The notes: generated by a model from the letters alone, not told the origin. 27,886 bases of DNA from CAG-390 sp964384555 (GCA_964384555.1 CAYLLA010000019.1:1-27886), one strand, 5' to 3'. Positions 1 to 8,345 are shown, counted from the first letter of the stretch. Translations and numbers: made by a program.

Positions 1-61
1 CGCATGCGAGCCGCGGCGGGGGGCATATTATGTTGCCGCTATTGGTATTCAAAAACTATCT

Positions 62-2899
62 TTATTTGCGGCGCTTGGATGCAGTAAGTCCCATGCCGAG
101 GATGGCGGTCACTGTCACGGCAACACAGGAGAGCGAGATGGCAGAGCCGCAACCGCCGTTGGCGGGAGCTTCGGTGTCAGAGGCGGTCGTTGCGGTGGCG
201 TCCTGTGTCGTCTCCGCAGGATCGGCGGCGCGCAGAGTCACTACCTCTGTTACCTTTGCGTAACTCTTGCCGTTTGATTTTCCGCTGTAGCTGAATATAA
301 CATCCGCAGATCCCGTGCCGGTGTAGGCAAGCTTGCCGCTGACGGGATCGATAGAAACATCCAGTGTGCCCGTGGCGGCTATCACCTTCATCGTTACAAG
401 CTGGGTTATATCCACCGTTTTGTGGCCGTAGGTGAGGGCGGTGATGGTCGGTTCTCGGCCTGCGCTGAGGTCATACTCTGCGCTGTCGGTGTATATCTTG
501 CGGTAGGTATTTGTTATGTACTGCGAGTAGTTTGTGGTAATGCCGTAGGTTCCTGCGGCAAAATAGGATGCAAGATCCTCCTGCGAGTTGATCGTCCAGG
601 GCCACACGGTAACGCCGCGGTAGGAGAGTGCGCGTATAAGCTTTGCATCAAATACGCCCTTGTTGTAGGAGGGGTTAAAGGTCGTGCCGTAGGTCTGTAC
701 CGAGTCAAGTATTCCGTAAAGGGATACAGGCAGATTGGCGCTCGTGTATGCGGTGGAGTTGAGGTACCCCGCCGAGACCTCCGGCATCTGCTCCTTAAAT
801 CGCTTTATCTGCGCCTCGGAGAAGGAAATCACCACCATCTTATCCTCGTAGTCATATTGGCGTATCAGCTTAACGAGCGCCGGGATGAGCTTGGGGTCGG
901 AGGATTTGATCTCAACGACGAGCTTAACATCATCCTTGTCGCCAAATGCCTTAAAGTAGTCCTCAAGGGTCGGTATTGGCTCGCCCTCGGAGAGGTTTTT
1001 GTTGCTGATAACGCTGTATTTTGAAAGCTGTTCATAAGTCATGGAGGCAACAGCGCCCTTGCCGTTTGTGGTGGCATCGATCGTTGTGTTGTGCATAACG
1101 ACTATAACGCCGTCGCGGGTGAGATGGATATCATTCTCTATCATCGTGGCACCAAGCTCGTAGGCACGAAGCGAGCCGGCTATGGTGTTTTCGTGAGCCA
1201 GCGAGGGCACTCCGCGGTGACCTATGATCTCGGGGGAGCGAATTAGCGTTCCCTTTGCAAAGTACTTTGTAAAGCAATTCTCAAGTGCCTGTCTGTCCCC
1301 GGTGATCACACCGTTCGCGCCCGTGGTTATCGCACGCATAAGGGTCGTGTCGTCACTTTCGGCGGCGCTTACCCAAACTGTCATAAACTGCTCTTGCAGG
1401 TGCGTGACGTTGTCGCGCGTGGCAAGGGCGGCGGGGAGGAGCATCACACGGCAGTCCGCGCGGTTCGTCTCTCCGCGAAGAGCATCAAGCGCTCCTGCGT
1501 CCGCCGTGCGAGAGGAGAGGTCAAGCACGCCGCGCAGGTGATACCACACATCCCGCCCTGCGGCGATCGTAGCGGCATCATCGGATATGATAAATGCATC
1601 GCGATAGTCTATCGCTTTCAGATGCTCGCCGAGTGCACGTGCGGCATTGGCATCTGCAGGCCTCAGGGCGGGGATCACTTTGCTGTCAAGCGCGGCTATG
1701 GCTTCATCAAGCGATAGCTTTTGGCCGCCGTCAAGCAGAACGCTTGTAGCCGCATCAATGTTCATTACGGCAACGGCAGGGGAACCATCAGTTATGCCCT
1801 CAAGGTCGGCCGCGGTCTTGACCTCGCAAATGATGGAGGGCGGCAGTACAATATTTGATTGCGGGTCACGCACATCGGCAATACCGCCAAGGTTGCCGCC
1901 GCCTGCCGCTTCAGCGTTAGGGGTGTCACTGACCGTTATCTTTACCTCGTCTACCGTGAGACGGCATCCGTTTGCTTGAAAGCCGCATGCGCCCAGCGTG
2001 TGCATGACCGCCGGCTCGCTCAGCTGCTCCGCACCGTTGATCAACAGCTTTATCGTGGTCTGCGAGGCATCTGCCGTGTAGGTGTTGTAATCGGAGGTCT
2101 TGATGGCGGCGGCTTTCTTTTGCGTTACGTTCCACTTGTCGGCGGAGGTACGCTCGGCTATCTCTGTGCCGTTATCAAGCGATGCGCTTGAGCGTATCGC
2201 CGTTTGCATGTAGGGGTAGTTCTTTTTTGTGTCAAGGCGGAGCATGATGGATGCCCAGCGCTTGGTGTTGACCGCGGCATCTATCTTCATCTTGGCCTCG
2301 ATCTTAAGATCCCCAAAGCCGTCAAGATATTCGGGCAGTAAAACGCGCGCGTAGGCGCTCGATGAGACGGAGGCATCAAGTGTCAGCACACCGTCATTTG
2401 AAAATACCACCTTGCCGCCTGCGGTCTCCTGTATCACTCGCATGCCGTCGGCGGTATTTGATGAAAAATCATTGTAGTAGAGCAGGTAGTCATCCTCGCC
2501 ATTGGCGCGAACGGTAAGCACTACCGTTTTTTTGTTGCTCCCCGCCGATGCGGTGAGCAGATATATTCCCGCCGCGGGTGTCACGGTGCCGTTCTTGATC
2601 TCGACATCGTTGGATGTCCAGCTGATCTTATCGGCGGCAGTGGCCTTGCCGTATTCAAACTGAACACCGAACGCGCCAAGGTCAACACTGTCCCCTGCAT
2701 CTGCGCAGATGGCGGGGCAGGTGTAGGAGACTACCTTGCCGCCGCCCGCCGCCGCGGTCTCTGCCGCCGCTGGGAAGGCTATGGCCGATGCGGTCGCTAA
2801 AATGCACAGCACCATGAACAGCGCCGCGCCGCGTTTTGTGAGAGCTTTTGTTCTCATGCTCGAATTCCCAAAGCTTTGCGGCTGTACCTGCATCCCCAA
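62..2899 (-). CDS. Secreted surface glycerophosphodiester phosphodiesterase with GGCGS C-terminal anchor
   Basis: A 945-residue exported protein. It has a basic N-region and hydrophobic signal segment (about residues 15-47), then an Ig-like stretch, a lectin/LamG-like beta region (about 140-330), a degenerate GDPD-like region (about 360-555), an intact GDPD barrel (about 558-815), an Ig-like segment and a Thr/Ala/Glu linker. It ends in GGCGSA at 915, one hydrophobic helix and KRRK. The GDPD domain has the family motifs: HRG at H561, E588-N-D590 and H603. By family it hydrolyses glycerophosphodiesters to glycerol-3-phosphate and an alcohol, and it should act outside the cell. The start is uncertain. 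TTG at 2899 has AAGGAAAGGA 12 nt upstream. ATG at 2893 has GGGG directly before it. ATG at 2857 (MRTKAL) gives a compact signal peptide with GGGA 8 nt upstream. It is monocistronic from the promoter at 2943-2971. The GDPD assignment is firm; the substrate is unknown. Confidence 0.9.
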   Translation of the reverse strand: MGMQVQPQSFGNSSMRTKALTKRGAALFMVLCILATASAIAFPAAAETAAAGGGKVVSYTCPAICADAGDSVDLGAFGVQFEYGKATAADKISWTSNDVEIKNGTVTPAAGIYLLTASAGSNKKTVVLTVRANGEDDYLLYYNDFSSNTADGMRVIQETAGGKVVFSNDGVLTLDASVSSSAYARVLLPEYLDGFGDLKIEAKMKIDAAVNTKRWASIMLRLDTKKNYPYMQTAIRSSASLDNGTEIAERTSADKWNVTQKKAAAIKTSDYNTYTADASQTTIKLLINGAEQLSEPAVMHTLGACGFQANGCRLTVDEVKITVSDTPNAEAAGGGNLGGIADVRDPQSNIVLPPSIICEVKTAADLEGITDGSPAVAVMNIDAATSVLLDGGQKLSLDEAIAALDSKVIPALRPADANAARALGEHLKAIDYRDAFIISDDAATIAAGRDVWYHLRGVLDLSSRTADAGALDALRGETNRADCRVMLLPAALATRDNVTHLQEQFMTVWVSAAESDDTTLMRAITTGANGVITGDRQALENCFTKYFAKGTLIRSPEIIGHRGVPSLAHENTIAGSLRAYELGATMIENDIHLTRDGVIVVMHNTTIDATTNGKGAVASMTYEQLSKYSVISNKNLSEGEPIPTLEDYFKAFGDKDDVKLVVEIKSSDPKLIPALVKLIRQYDYEDKMVVISFSEAQIKRFKEQMPEVSAGYLNSTAYTSANLPVSLYGILDSVQTYGTTFNPSYNKGVFDAKLIRALSYRGVTVWPWTINSQEDLASYFAAGTYGITTNYSQYITNTYRKIYTDSAEYDLSAGREPTITALTYGHKTVDITQLVTMKVIAATGTLDVSIDPVSGKLAYTGTGSADVIFSYSGKSNGKSYAKVTEVVTLRAADPAETTQDATATTASDTEAPANGGCGSAISLSCVAVTVTAILGMGLTASKRRK

Positions 2900-2942
2900 A
2901 GCTTTATTTTGTCCTTTCCTTGCGTGATGTTTTATTTACTAC

Positions 2943-2971
2943 ATTATACTATCAATATGTGTTTTTGTCAA
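2943..2971 (-). promoter_or_regulatory. Perfect-consensus sigma-A promoter for the surface GDPD gene
   Basis: Read on the minus strand, TTGACA (2966-2971), a 17-nt spacer and TATAAT (2943-2948) match the housekeeping consensus at all 12 positions with optimal spacing. Transcription should start near 2936, leaving a leader of about 35-80 nt depending on the start codon. Confidence 0.85.
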
Positions 2972-3117
2972 GGCGTGGCGGCGGTGTGCGAGAGCCGCGA
3001 CTCGCAGTGCGGCGTGCAGTGAGCGGGCCTCCCTTGCCGCCGCGCTCTCCTGGCCTCGGCGGTCTCGGTGGTTTTGTAAAGATTTCATAAACACTTATTT
3101 TTATTTGGCGGCGGGAG
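2972..3117. other. GC-rich intergenic island between divergent promoters
   Basis: The 300 bp between the GDPD gene and the FAD oxidoreductase holds two AT-rich divergent promoters at its edges. Between them (about 2972-3075) is a very G+C-rich low-complexity block full of GCGGC/GCCGC words. It has no convincing coding frame and only 5-bp hairpins. I see no further gene. Confidence 0.5.
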
Positions 3118-3146
3118 TTGATTTTTCGGTCGATTTGTGATATTAT
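3118..3146 (+). promoter_or_regulatory. Sigma-A promoter for the FAD oxidoreductase gene
   Basis: TTGATT (3118-3123), exactly 17 nt, then TATTAT (3141-3146). Start near 3153 would give a leader of about 80 nt to the GTG at 3233. Confidence 0.7.
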
Positions 3147-3232
3147 ATTAATGTATGAAATGAGATCGGCCTGCATGCGCGCGACAGCTCGCGGGCAAGT
3201 TGGCTGCGGAAAGGCAAATTTGGAATCTTAAA

Positions 3233-4624
3233 GTGAATTACGACGTTATAATAATCGGTGCAGGCCCCGGCGGTATTTTTTCGGCATGGGAGCTTGTAAG
3301 GCTTACAAGGGCAAACAACAAAAACGCAAGGATAGCTATTTTCGAGGCGGGCGCACCCCTTAATAAGCGGCATTGCCCCATCGATGGCGAAAAGATAAAG
3401 TCCTGCGTTGGCTGTAAGCAGTGCAGTATCATGAAGGGCTTTGGCGGTGCCGGTGCGTTCTCGGACGGTAAATATAACATTACCACACAGTTTGGCGGCA
3501 CACTGCATGACCACATAGGCAAAAAGACCGCACTGGATCTTATGCGCTATGTGGATGATATCAACATCTCGCACGGCGGAGAGGGCACAAAGCTCTACAC
3601 CACCGCAAACTCGGATATCAAGACCCTTTGTATGCAAAACGGACTGCACCTCCTTGATGCATCCGTTCGTCACCTTGGAACAGACAAAAACTATATAGTG
3701 CTTGAAAACCTCTATAATGAGCTTTGCGAGCAGGTGGACTTCCACTTCTACACCGAGGTAACGACGGTGGAAAAGAACGGGGATGAGGGCTACACGATCC
3801 ACACCGAGGGCGGCAGCTATACCTGCAAGCTATGCGTTATCTCCGGCGGCAGAAGCGGCAGTAAGTGGATGGAGCGCGTATCGGCCGATCTTAAGATCCC
3901 CACAATGTCCAACCGCGTGGATATCGGTGTTAGAGTCGAGCTGCCCTACGAAATATTTGCGCATCTTACCGATGAGCTTTATGAGAGCAAGATAGTATAC
4001 CGCACCGAAAAATTCCAGGATCTTGTGCGCACATTCTGCATGAATCCCCGCGGCGCGGTAGTAAATGAAAATACAAACGGTATCGTTACGGTGAACGGCC
4101 ACAGCTACGAGGATCCCGCAAAGTACACCTCCAACACAAACTTTGCATTGCTCGTGGCAAAGCACTTCTCAGAGCCGTTCCGTGACAGTAACGGCTACGG
4201 TGAGAGCATAGCACGCCTTTCAAATATGCTTGGCGGCGGTGTTATGGTACAGCGCTTTGGCGATCTTATACGCGGCCAGCGTTCCACCCACTCCCGCATA
4301 GAGGAGGGCTTTGTTACCCCCACGCTTACCGCAACACCGGGCGACCTTTCGCTTGTAATGCCCAAGCGCATACTTGACGGCATCGTCGAGATGATCTACG
4401 CGCTGGATAAGATAGCCCCCGGCACGGCAAATGATGACACCCTGCTTTACGGCGTTGAGGTGAAGTTCTATAACATGGAGGTCGAGATAGACAGCAATCT
4501 TGAGACTCTCCACAGCGGCCTGTTCGTTATCGGCGACTGCGGCGGTGTTACACACTCGCTCTCGCAGGCATCGGCCAGCGGCGTTCACGTGGCAAGGCAT
4601 ATTGCCGAAAAGTACTTTTCCTGA
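3233..4624 (+). CDS. NAD(P)/FAD-dependent oxidoreductase (COG2509-type dehydrogenase)
   Basis: The 463-residue product opens directly with a Rossmann dinucleotide-binding beta strand and GAGPGG (residues 9-14), followed by a Cys pair in GCKQC and a glycine-rich FGGAGAFSDGK segment. It closes with the second FAD-contact motif, GLFVIGDCGG, near the C terminus. This is the architecture of the uncharacterised FAD-dependent dehydrogenase family COG2509, whose physiological substrate is not established. I chose GTG at 3233 because GGA lies about 9 nt upstream and the protein then begins just before the FAD strand. A TTG 33 nt further upstream is open but adds 11 residues that fit no domain. A DUF4190-type membrane protein follows 59 bp downstream with no terminator between, so co-transcription is possible. 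The protein looks cytosolic, with no signal peptide. Confidence 0.85.
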   Translation: MNYDVIIIGAGPGGIFSAWELVRLTRANNKNARIAIFEAGAPLNKRHCPIDGEKIKSCVGCKQCSIMKGFGGAGAFSDGKYNITTQFGGTLHDHIGKKTALDLMRYVDDINISHGGEGTKLYTTANSDIKTLCMQNGLHLLDASVRHLGTDKNYIVLENLYNELCEQVDFHFYTEVTTVEKNGDEGYTIHTEGGSYTCKLCVISGGRSGSKWMERVSADLKIPTMSNRVDIGVRVELPYEIFAHLTDELYESKIVYRTEKFQDLVRTFCMNPRGAVVNENTNGIVTVNGHSYEDPAKYTSNTNFALLVAKHFSEPFRDSNGYGESIARLSNMLGGGVMVQRFGDLIRGQRSTHSRIEEGFVTPTLTATPGDLSLVMPKRILDGIVEMIYALDKIAPGTANDDTLLYGVEVKFYNMEVEIDSNLETLHSGLFVIGDCGGVTHSLSQASASGVHVARHIAEKYFS

Positions 4625-4683
4625 CGCCGCGCGGCGGAGTTGGGGTATAATAAAATCAACATCAACGGAAAGGAATCTTGAAT

Positions 4684-5187
4684 ATGAACAATCAACCCGA
4701 TCTCAATAATCAGGAACAACAGGGTCAGCAGTCTCAGCCCTCACAGCCGGCACAGCAGTGGCAACAGGGACAGCAGGGTCAAAACGGTCAGCCGAGCGGC
4801 GGACAGTATCCCCCGCCCAACTACACACAGCAGTACGCACCAGATCCTTTTGCACAAAAAACAACACCTCCCGGGCGCGGCTTTGCCATTGCATCCCTTG
4901 TGTTTGGTATACTCTCCGCCACAGGGCTTTGCTGTTGTTGCTTTATGCCTCCCGTTGCCATCGTTTTTGGCGCACTTGCCATCGTTTTTGCCATCATCTA
5001 CTCAAGCCGTGCATCCAAGCTTGACGGCATGGCGCTGGCGGGTCTCATCCTTGGTATAATCGGTGTTGTGATAGCACTGTTTTTGATAATCTTCACCACT
5101 CTCAATTCCGGTGTCATGACCGAGGCCATGGAGGAATTTATGCGTGAATTTCAATCGCAGTACCCCGATATCGATATAAACTATTGA
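4684..5187 (+). CDS. DUF4190-type small membrane protein with Gln/Pro-rich N-terminus
   Basis: A 167-residue protein. The first 60 or so residues are low complexity, rich in Gln, Pro, Ser and Asn (repeated QQG and QPSQP words). Two hydrophobic hairpin segments follow, starting at GFAIASLVFGILS and GMALAGLILGIIG. This pattern of two helices, each led by a small-residue-rich ASLVFGI-like motif, is typical of DUF4190 membrane proteins, which have no assigned biochemical role. The first helix contains four consecutive Cys (CCCC). I chose ATG 4684 because AGGA lies 9 nt upstream; a TTG two codons earlier is closer to the SD than usual. TATAAT at 4646-4651 could be a -10 box, but no good -35 sits 17 bp upstream. 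Transcription ends at the terminator at 5247-5282. Confidence 0.75.
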   Translation: MNNQPDLNNQEQQGQQSQPSQPAQQWQQGQQGQNGQPSGGQYPPPNYTQQYAPDPFAQKTTPPGRGFAIASLVFGILSATGLCCCCFMPPVAIVFGALAIVFAIIYSSRASKLDGMALAGLILGIIGVVIALFLIIFTTLNSGVMTEAMEEFMREFQSQYPDIDINY

Positions 5188-5246
5188 TGCGGCAGTCGAT
5201 CTGCGGCCAACAGAAAAAATCAAATAACAGATATAAAAATATAAGT

Positions 5247-5282
5247 AGCCATACGGCGGAGCGCAGGCTCTGCCGTATGGCT
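5247..5282. terminator. Bidirectional intrinsic terminator
   Basis: The 16-nt arms 5247-5262 and 5267-5282 pair completely (one G-U) around a GCAG loop. TTTTT and further T-rich sequence follow on the plus side, and an A/T-rich stretch follows on the minus side. It sits between convergent genes and covers the stop codon of the RNase M5-like gene. Confidence 0.85.
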
Positions 5283-5877
5283 ATTTTTCTCTTTTGACCA
5301 GCATCAGATACTCGTCATAGCTAATTATCAGCTTAAGCGCGGCCAGCAGTGCATTTGCACTCATGCCGCAGGGAAGCCCCACGCGTTCGGCCAGCGCATC
5401 CCGCTTTGCCGAGCTGTCGGCTCCGCCCGCCAGTCCATCGATAAAAAGATCCGTCTTTGACAGCGGGTTCTCTGCCGCGCGTGTCAGTGCATCGCCGTTG
5501 CAATAGGGCAAAAAGAGCTTGCGCAGCAGTTCGCACTCCATCCCCTCCACACCAAGCACGCCCTCGGCTGATGGTGCGGATTTTCTTTTTTCCTTGCCGC
5601 TTATGCGCGGAATATAAAGGCGTATCAGCCGCTCGGGCGGTATCAGCCCGGAGAGGTGAGAACGTATCACCTTGCCCGCACCATCCGGGTCGGTAAGGAC
5701 TATTATCGGCGAGCGCTTTGCCAGCGCACGCACAAGGGCGGCACGCTCGCGGTCGCGAAATATGCCAAAGCCCTCGGTGGTGATGATCATGGCATCTATC
5801 ACCGACATAAGCTTTTGGCGGTCGTATTTGCCCTCCACTATGACCGGGTAGGGTATCTTTAGCTTTTCACAGTTCAT
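5281..5877 (-). CDS. rnmV: Ribonuclease M5-like Toprim/DUF4093 protein
   Basis: The 198-residue protein has an N-terminal Toprim domain: VIVEGKYD carries the conserved Glu (E15), and VLTDPDGAG carries the Asp pair (D63, D65). An Arg/Lys-rich middle and a helical C-terminal part typical of DUF4093 follow. RNase M5 of Bacillus subtilis has this layout and trims 5S rRNA precursors together with ribosomal protein L18, so a role in 5S maturation is the best guess. Some clostridia carry more than one Toprim/DUF4093 paralog, so the symbol is provisional. The start ATG has a weak GGGA about 10 nt upstream. It lies 62 bp downstream of uppP on the same strand, plausibly as the last gene of a U32-uppP-rnmV unit. 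The stop codon lies inside the terminator stem at 5247-5282. Confidence 0.75.
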   Translation of the reverse strand: MNCEKLKIPYPVIVEGKYDRQKLMSVIDAMIITTEGFGIFRDRERAALVRALAKRSPIIVLTDPDGAGKVIRSHLSGLIPPERLIRLYIPRISGKEKRKSAPSAEGVLGVEGMECELLRKLFLPYCNGDALTRAAENPLSKTDLFIDGLAGGADSSAKRDALAERVGLPCGMSANALLAALKLIISYDEYLMLVKREK

Positions 5878-5939
5878 AATTTATCTATCCCGTTTTGAAT
5901 GCGGGAGCTTACCTCCGTTATGCTTATCTGACTCTTGTA

Positions 5940-6866
5940 TCATCGCCCGCAAAGCAACAGCACGGCGATGCCAAGCGCTATCCTGTATATTCCAAATACC
6001 AAAAATGTGTGCCGCGCGGCAAAGGACAAAAGCAGGTCTATCGTCAGCTGTGACATAAAAAACGCCGCGACCGATGCCAGCGCAAGTGTGACCCACGCGG
6101 TGGCGGGTAGGCGCACGCCGCATGTTACGGCAAAGTGCAAAAAGCCCGCAAGCTTTAATGCCGATGCACCCGCGATGGCTGGCACTGCCATGAGAAAGGA
6201 AAATTCGGTTGCCGCAGTGCGAGATACACCTAAAAGCCGAGCGCCTATCACTGTCGAGCCGGAGCGCGATGTGCCGGGTATCAGAGAGAGTGCTTGAAAA
6301 ATGCCGATCATAAACGCGCGGCGGTGGCTGATATCCGATATATCCGATATGCGCGGGGAAGTAAGCCGCCCGCCGCGCTCGATCAGAATAAATATCACGC
6401 CGTAAACGATAAGTGCCGCCGCGACGACTGTTGGGGTGTAGAGAAGTGAGTCCGCATCCCGCCCGCAGGCAGCCTCTGTCACGGTGTCAAGCAAAAGTCC
6501 CAATACTGCTGCGGGCAGGGTGGCCGCGGCAAGCTTTGACCAAAGCACTATGGTCGTGCGGCGTTCTTTCCTGCCGCCAGCGCTTTTTCCGCGATGCAGT
6601 TCGCCGCGCCGGGGCAAAAAGCCGCCAAACAGGTCTGAACGCTGACGGATCACCACCGCCAATATTGCGCCAAGCTGTATTACAACATTAAAAAGTTCGC
6701 AAAACTCATCGCGCACATACGGGGGCAGATAACTTCCAAGCGAGAGGGCGGGTATCCCCTCGATCAGTATCAAGTGACCGGTGGAGCTTATAGGCAGCCA
6801 TTCGGTAACACCCTCAATGATCCCGTAAAGCAGGGCGCGCAAAAATTCAAGGATCGTCAGAGACAT
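5940..6866 (-). CDS. uppP: Undecaprenyl-diphosphatase UppP (BacA)
   Basis: The 308-residue polytopic membrane protein carries both hallmark motifs. The (E/Q)xxxE region appears as EGVTEWLPISSTGH (E18, E22, H31), and the second motif as PGTSRSGSTVIGARLLG. UppP dephosphorylates undecaprenyl diphosphate on the outer face of the membrane. This recycles the lipid carrier for peptidoglycan and wall polymers, and high activity gives bacitracin tolerance. It is about 30 residues longer than the common 270-280; the extra length lies in a basic loop around residues 85-110 (RRGELHRGKSAGGRK) and a Gly/Arg-rich loop after the third helix. The start is firm: GGAGGTGA sits 3-4 nt before the ATG. A possible weak promoter (TTGATA, 16 nt, CATATT) lies in the 81-bp gap to the upstream U32 gene, so it may be read both alone and with U32. 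Confidence 0.95.
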   Translation of the reverse strand: MSLTILEFLRALLYGIIEGVTEWLPISSTGHLILIEGIPALSLGSYLPPYVRDEFCELFNVVIQLGAILAVVIRQRSDLFGGFLPRRGELHRGKSAGGRKERRTTIVLWSKLAAATLPAAVLGLLLDTVTEAACGRDADSLLYTPTVVAAALIVYGVIFILIERGGRLTSPRISDISDISHRRAFMIGIFQALSLIPGTSRSGSTVIGARLLGVSRTAATEFSFLMAVPAIAGASALKLAGFLHFAVTCGVRLPATAWVTLALASVAAFFMSQLTIDLLLSFAARHTFLVFGIYRIALGIAVLLLCGR

Positions 6867-6947
6867 CCCTCACCTCCAAATAGAAATATGGTGGTGTAAT
6901 TGATGATATCAATGCGATATCTTTGCACGTCCTGCGGGCAAGTGTGA

Positions 6948-8237
6948 TCACATGCCCGCTCTTATTATATCGCCCGGTGTAACATCAAACGGTACACGCA
7001 GGTAAAAGGTCATTGATGGGTGCGGCGCGGAATCTATCGGTGTGCCCTCGGCATCATACATCTCGCGCACGTCAAAGGGTATGCCGGGGCAGCCGGGTGT
7101 CAGCAGCTCCGCACGGTCGCCGACCGACAGCTTGTTGCGCTGTGTAAAGCGATAAAGCCGCCCGCCATCGTTTAGTTCCTCAAGGCCGCTCGGCAGGGGA
7201 GAGTCAGCCTCCGGGTCGCGGTCGATGGTCGGAGCGATAGCAAGATAGGCCTTTTCGCGTATATAGCCCAAGTTAGCGCAAAGCTTGGGGTCGCGCATCG
7301 GCGTATCATAGTAAAAGCCGGTGTCGTATTCGCGGTGGGAGACCGAGCACAGCTCGTCAAGCCAACGCGGGTCAAAGCTGTAGCCCTCGGGGTCGGCAAG
7401 ATATGCATCTATCGCCATGCGGTAGGCATTTGTGACCACCGCGGCATAGTATGCGGATTTTACCCGCCCCTCAAGCTTAAAGGATGCCACGCCCGCTTCT
7501 ATAAGCTCGGGTATATGCTCTATCATGCATATGTCGCGTGAGGACATAATAAACGTTCCCGCGGCAGTCTCCTCTATCGGGTAACGCTCGTCGGTACGTT
7601 TTTCTTCCATCAGAGTGTAGTTCCAGCGGCAGGGCTGAGCGCACTGCCCGTGGTTGGCGTTCCTGCCCACCATCGCGTTTGAAAGCAAACAGCGCCCGCT
7701 GTAGGAAACGCACATAGAGCCGTGTACAAAGCACTCTATCTCGACCTCCGGCGGCAGGGCGGCGCGTATCTCGCCGATCTCACTGAGAGTCAGCTCACGC
7801 GCCAGTACCAAACGGGATGCTCCCATTGCGGCGTAGGCAAGCGCAGCGGCGGGGGAGGTGATGCTGGTCTGGGTGGAAATGTGTATATCCGCTTCCGGTA
7901 CTATCTCACGCACCAGTGCCATAACACCAAGGTCGGCAACGATAAAGGCATCAGGCGCGGCACCGCGCACCGCCTGCAAAAACTCGCGCAGGGCGGGATA
8001 TTCACTGCTGTGGGGCAGGACGTTTACCGTAATATAGAGCCGCTTGCCAAGCGAATGCAGCAGCTCGGCGGCGCTGTAGATCTCGGGGATCGTAAAGTTT
8101 CGGGAGGCGGCGCGCATGCCGAATGCCTCGCCCGAAAGATATACGGCATCAGCGCCGTAGCGCACGGCGGCGGCCAACTTTTCGCTGTCTCCGGCGGGGG
8201 AGAGAAGTTCGGGTCTTTTTATCTTTTGTTCAGTCAT
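6948..8237 (-). CDS. U32 family peptidase (collagenase-like / RlhA-like)
   Basis: The 429-residue protein begins PELLSPAGDSEKLAAAVRYGADAVYLSG, split here as PELLSPAGD and YGADAVYLSG, the conserved start of the U32 TIM-barrel. It carries the family signature ECFVHGSMCVSYSGRCLLS, followed by a Cys-containing NHGQCAQPCRW. U32 members include collagenase-type PrtC and the RNA hydroxylases RlhA and TrhP, which modify 23S rRNA and tRNA wobble uridine; sequence alone does not decide which applies. The ATG at 8237 is the true start: the longer open frame runs into the promoter at 8278-8306, and the -10 box overlaps the next upstream in-frame ATG. The SD is imperfect (AAGGA about 17 nt away, AAAAGA nearer). 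It is the first gene of a run of three on the same strand. A 26-bp palindrome spans its stop codon. Confidence 0.9.
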   Translation of the reverse strand: MTEQKIKRPELLSPAGDSEKLAAAVRYGADAVYLSGEAFGMRAASRNFTIPEIYSAAELLHSLGKRLYITVNVLPHSSEYPALREFLQAVRGAAPDAFIVADLGVMALVREIVPEADIHISTQTSITSPAAALAYAAMGASRLVLARELTLSEIGEIRAALPPEVEIECFVHGSMCVSYSGRCLLSNAMVGRNANHGQCAQPCRWNYTLMEEKRTDERYPIEETAAGTFIMSSRDICMIEHIPELIEAGVASFKLEGRVKSAYYAAVVTNAYRMAIDAYLADPEGYSFDPRWLDELCSVSHREYDTGFYYDTPMRDPKLCANLGYIREKAYLAIAPTIDRDPEADSPLPSGLEELNDGGRLYRFTQRNKLSVGDRAELLTPGCPGIPFDVREMYDAEGTPIDSAPHPSMTFYLRVPFDVTPGDIIRAGM

Positions 8238-8277
8238 ATCTTTTTTGATCTTTGTCCTTTTTACTGTCTTCACTATC

Positions 8278-8306
8278 ATTCTATCACAAAATGCCGCCGC
8301 GGTCAA
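8278..8306 (-). promoter_or_regulatory. Sigma-A promoter for the U32 gene
   Basis: On the minus strand, TTGACC (8301-8306), 17 nt, TAGAAT (8278-8283). It lies about 40 bp downstream of the U32-distal end of a divergent promoter for the radical SAM gene, and it rules out the longer U32 open frame. Confidence 0.75.
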
Positions 8307-8345
8307 GTCGTTTGCCCTTTTTGTTCCGCCACCTGTATGATCATA

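Noticed and set aside
422..1024. 200-residue plus-strand frame inside the GDPD gene
   Set aside because: It lies opposite the intact GDPD catalytic domain and shows no motif.
4703..4894. Minus-strand frame antisense to the Gln-rich part of the DUF4190-type gene
   Set aside because: The repeated Gln codons give a long open antisense frame of low complexity with no start signal.
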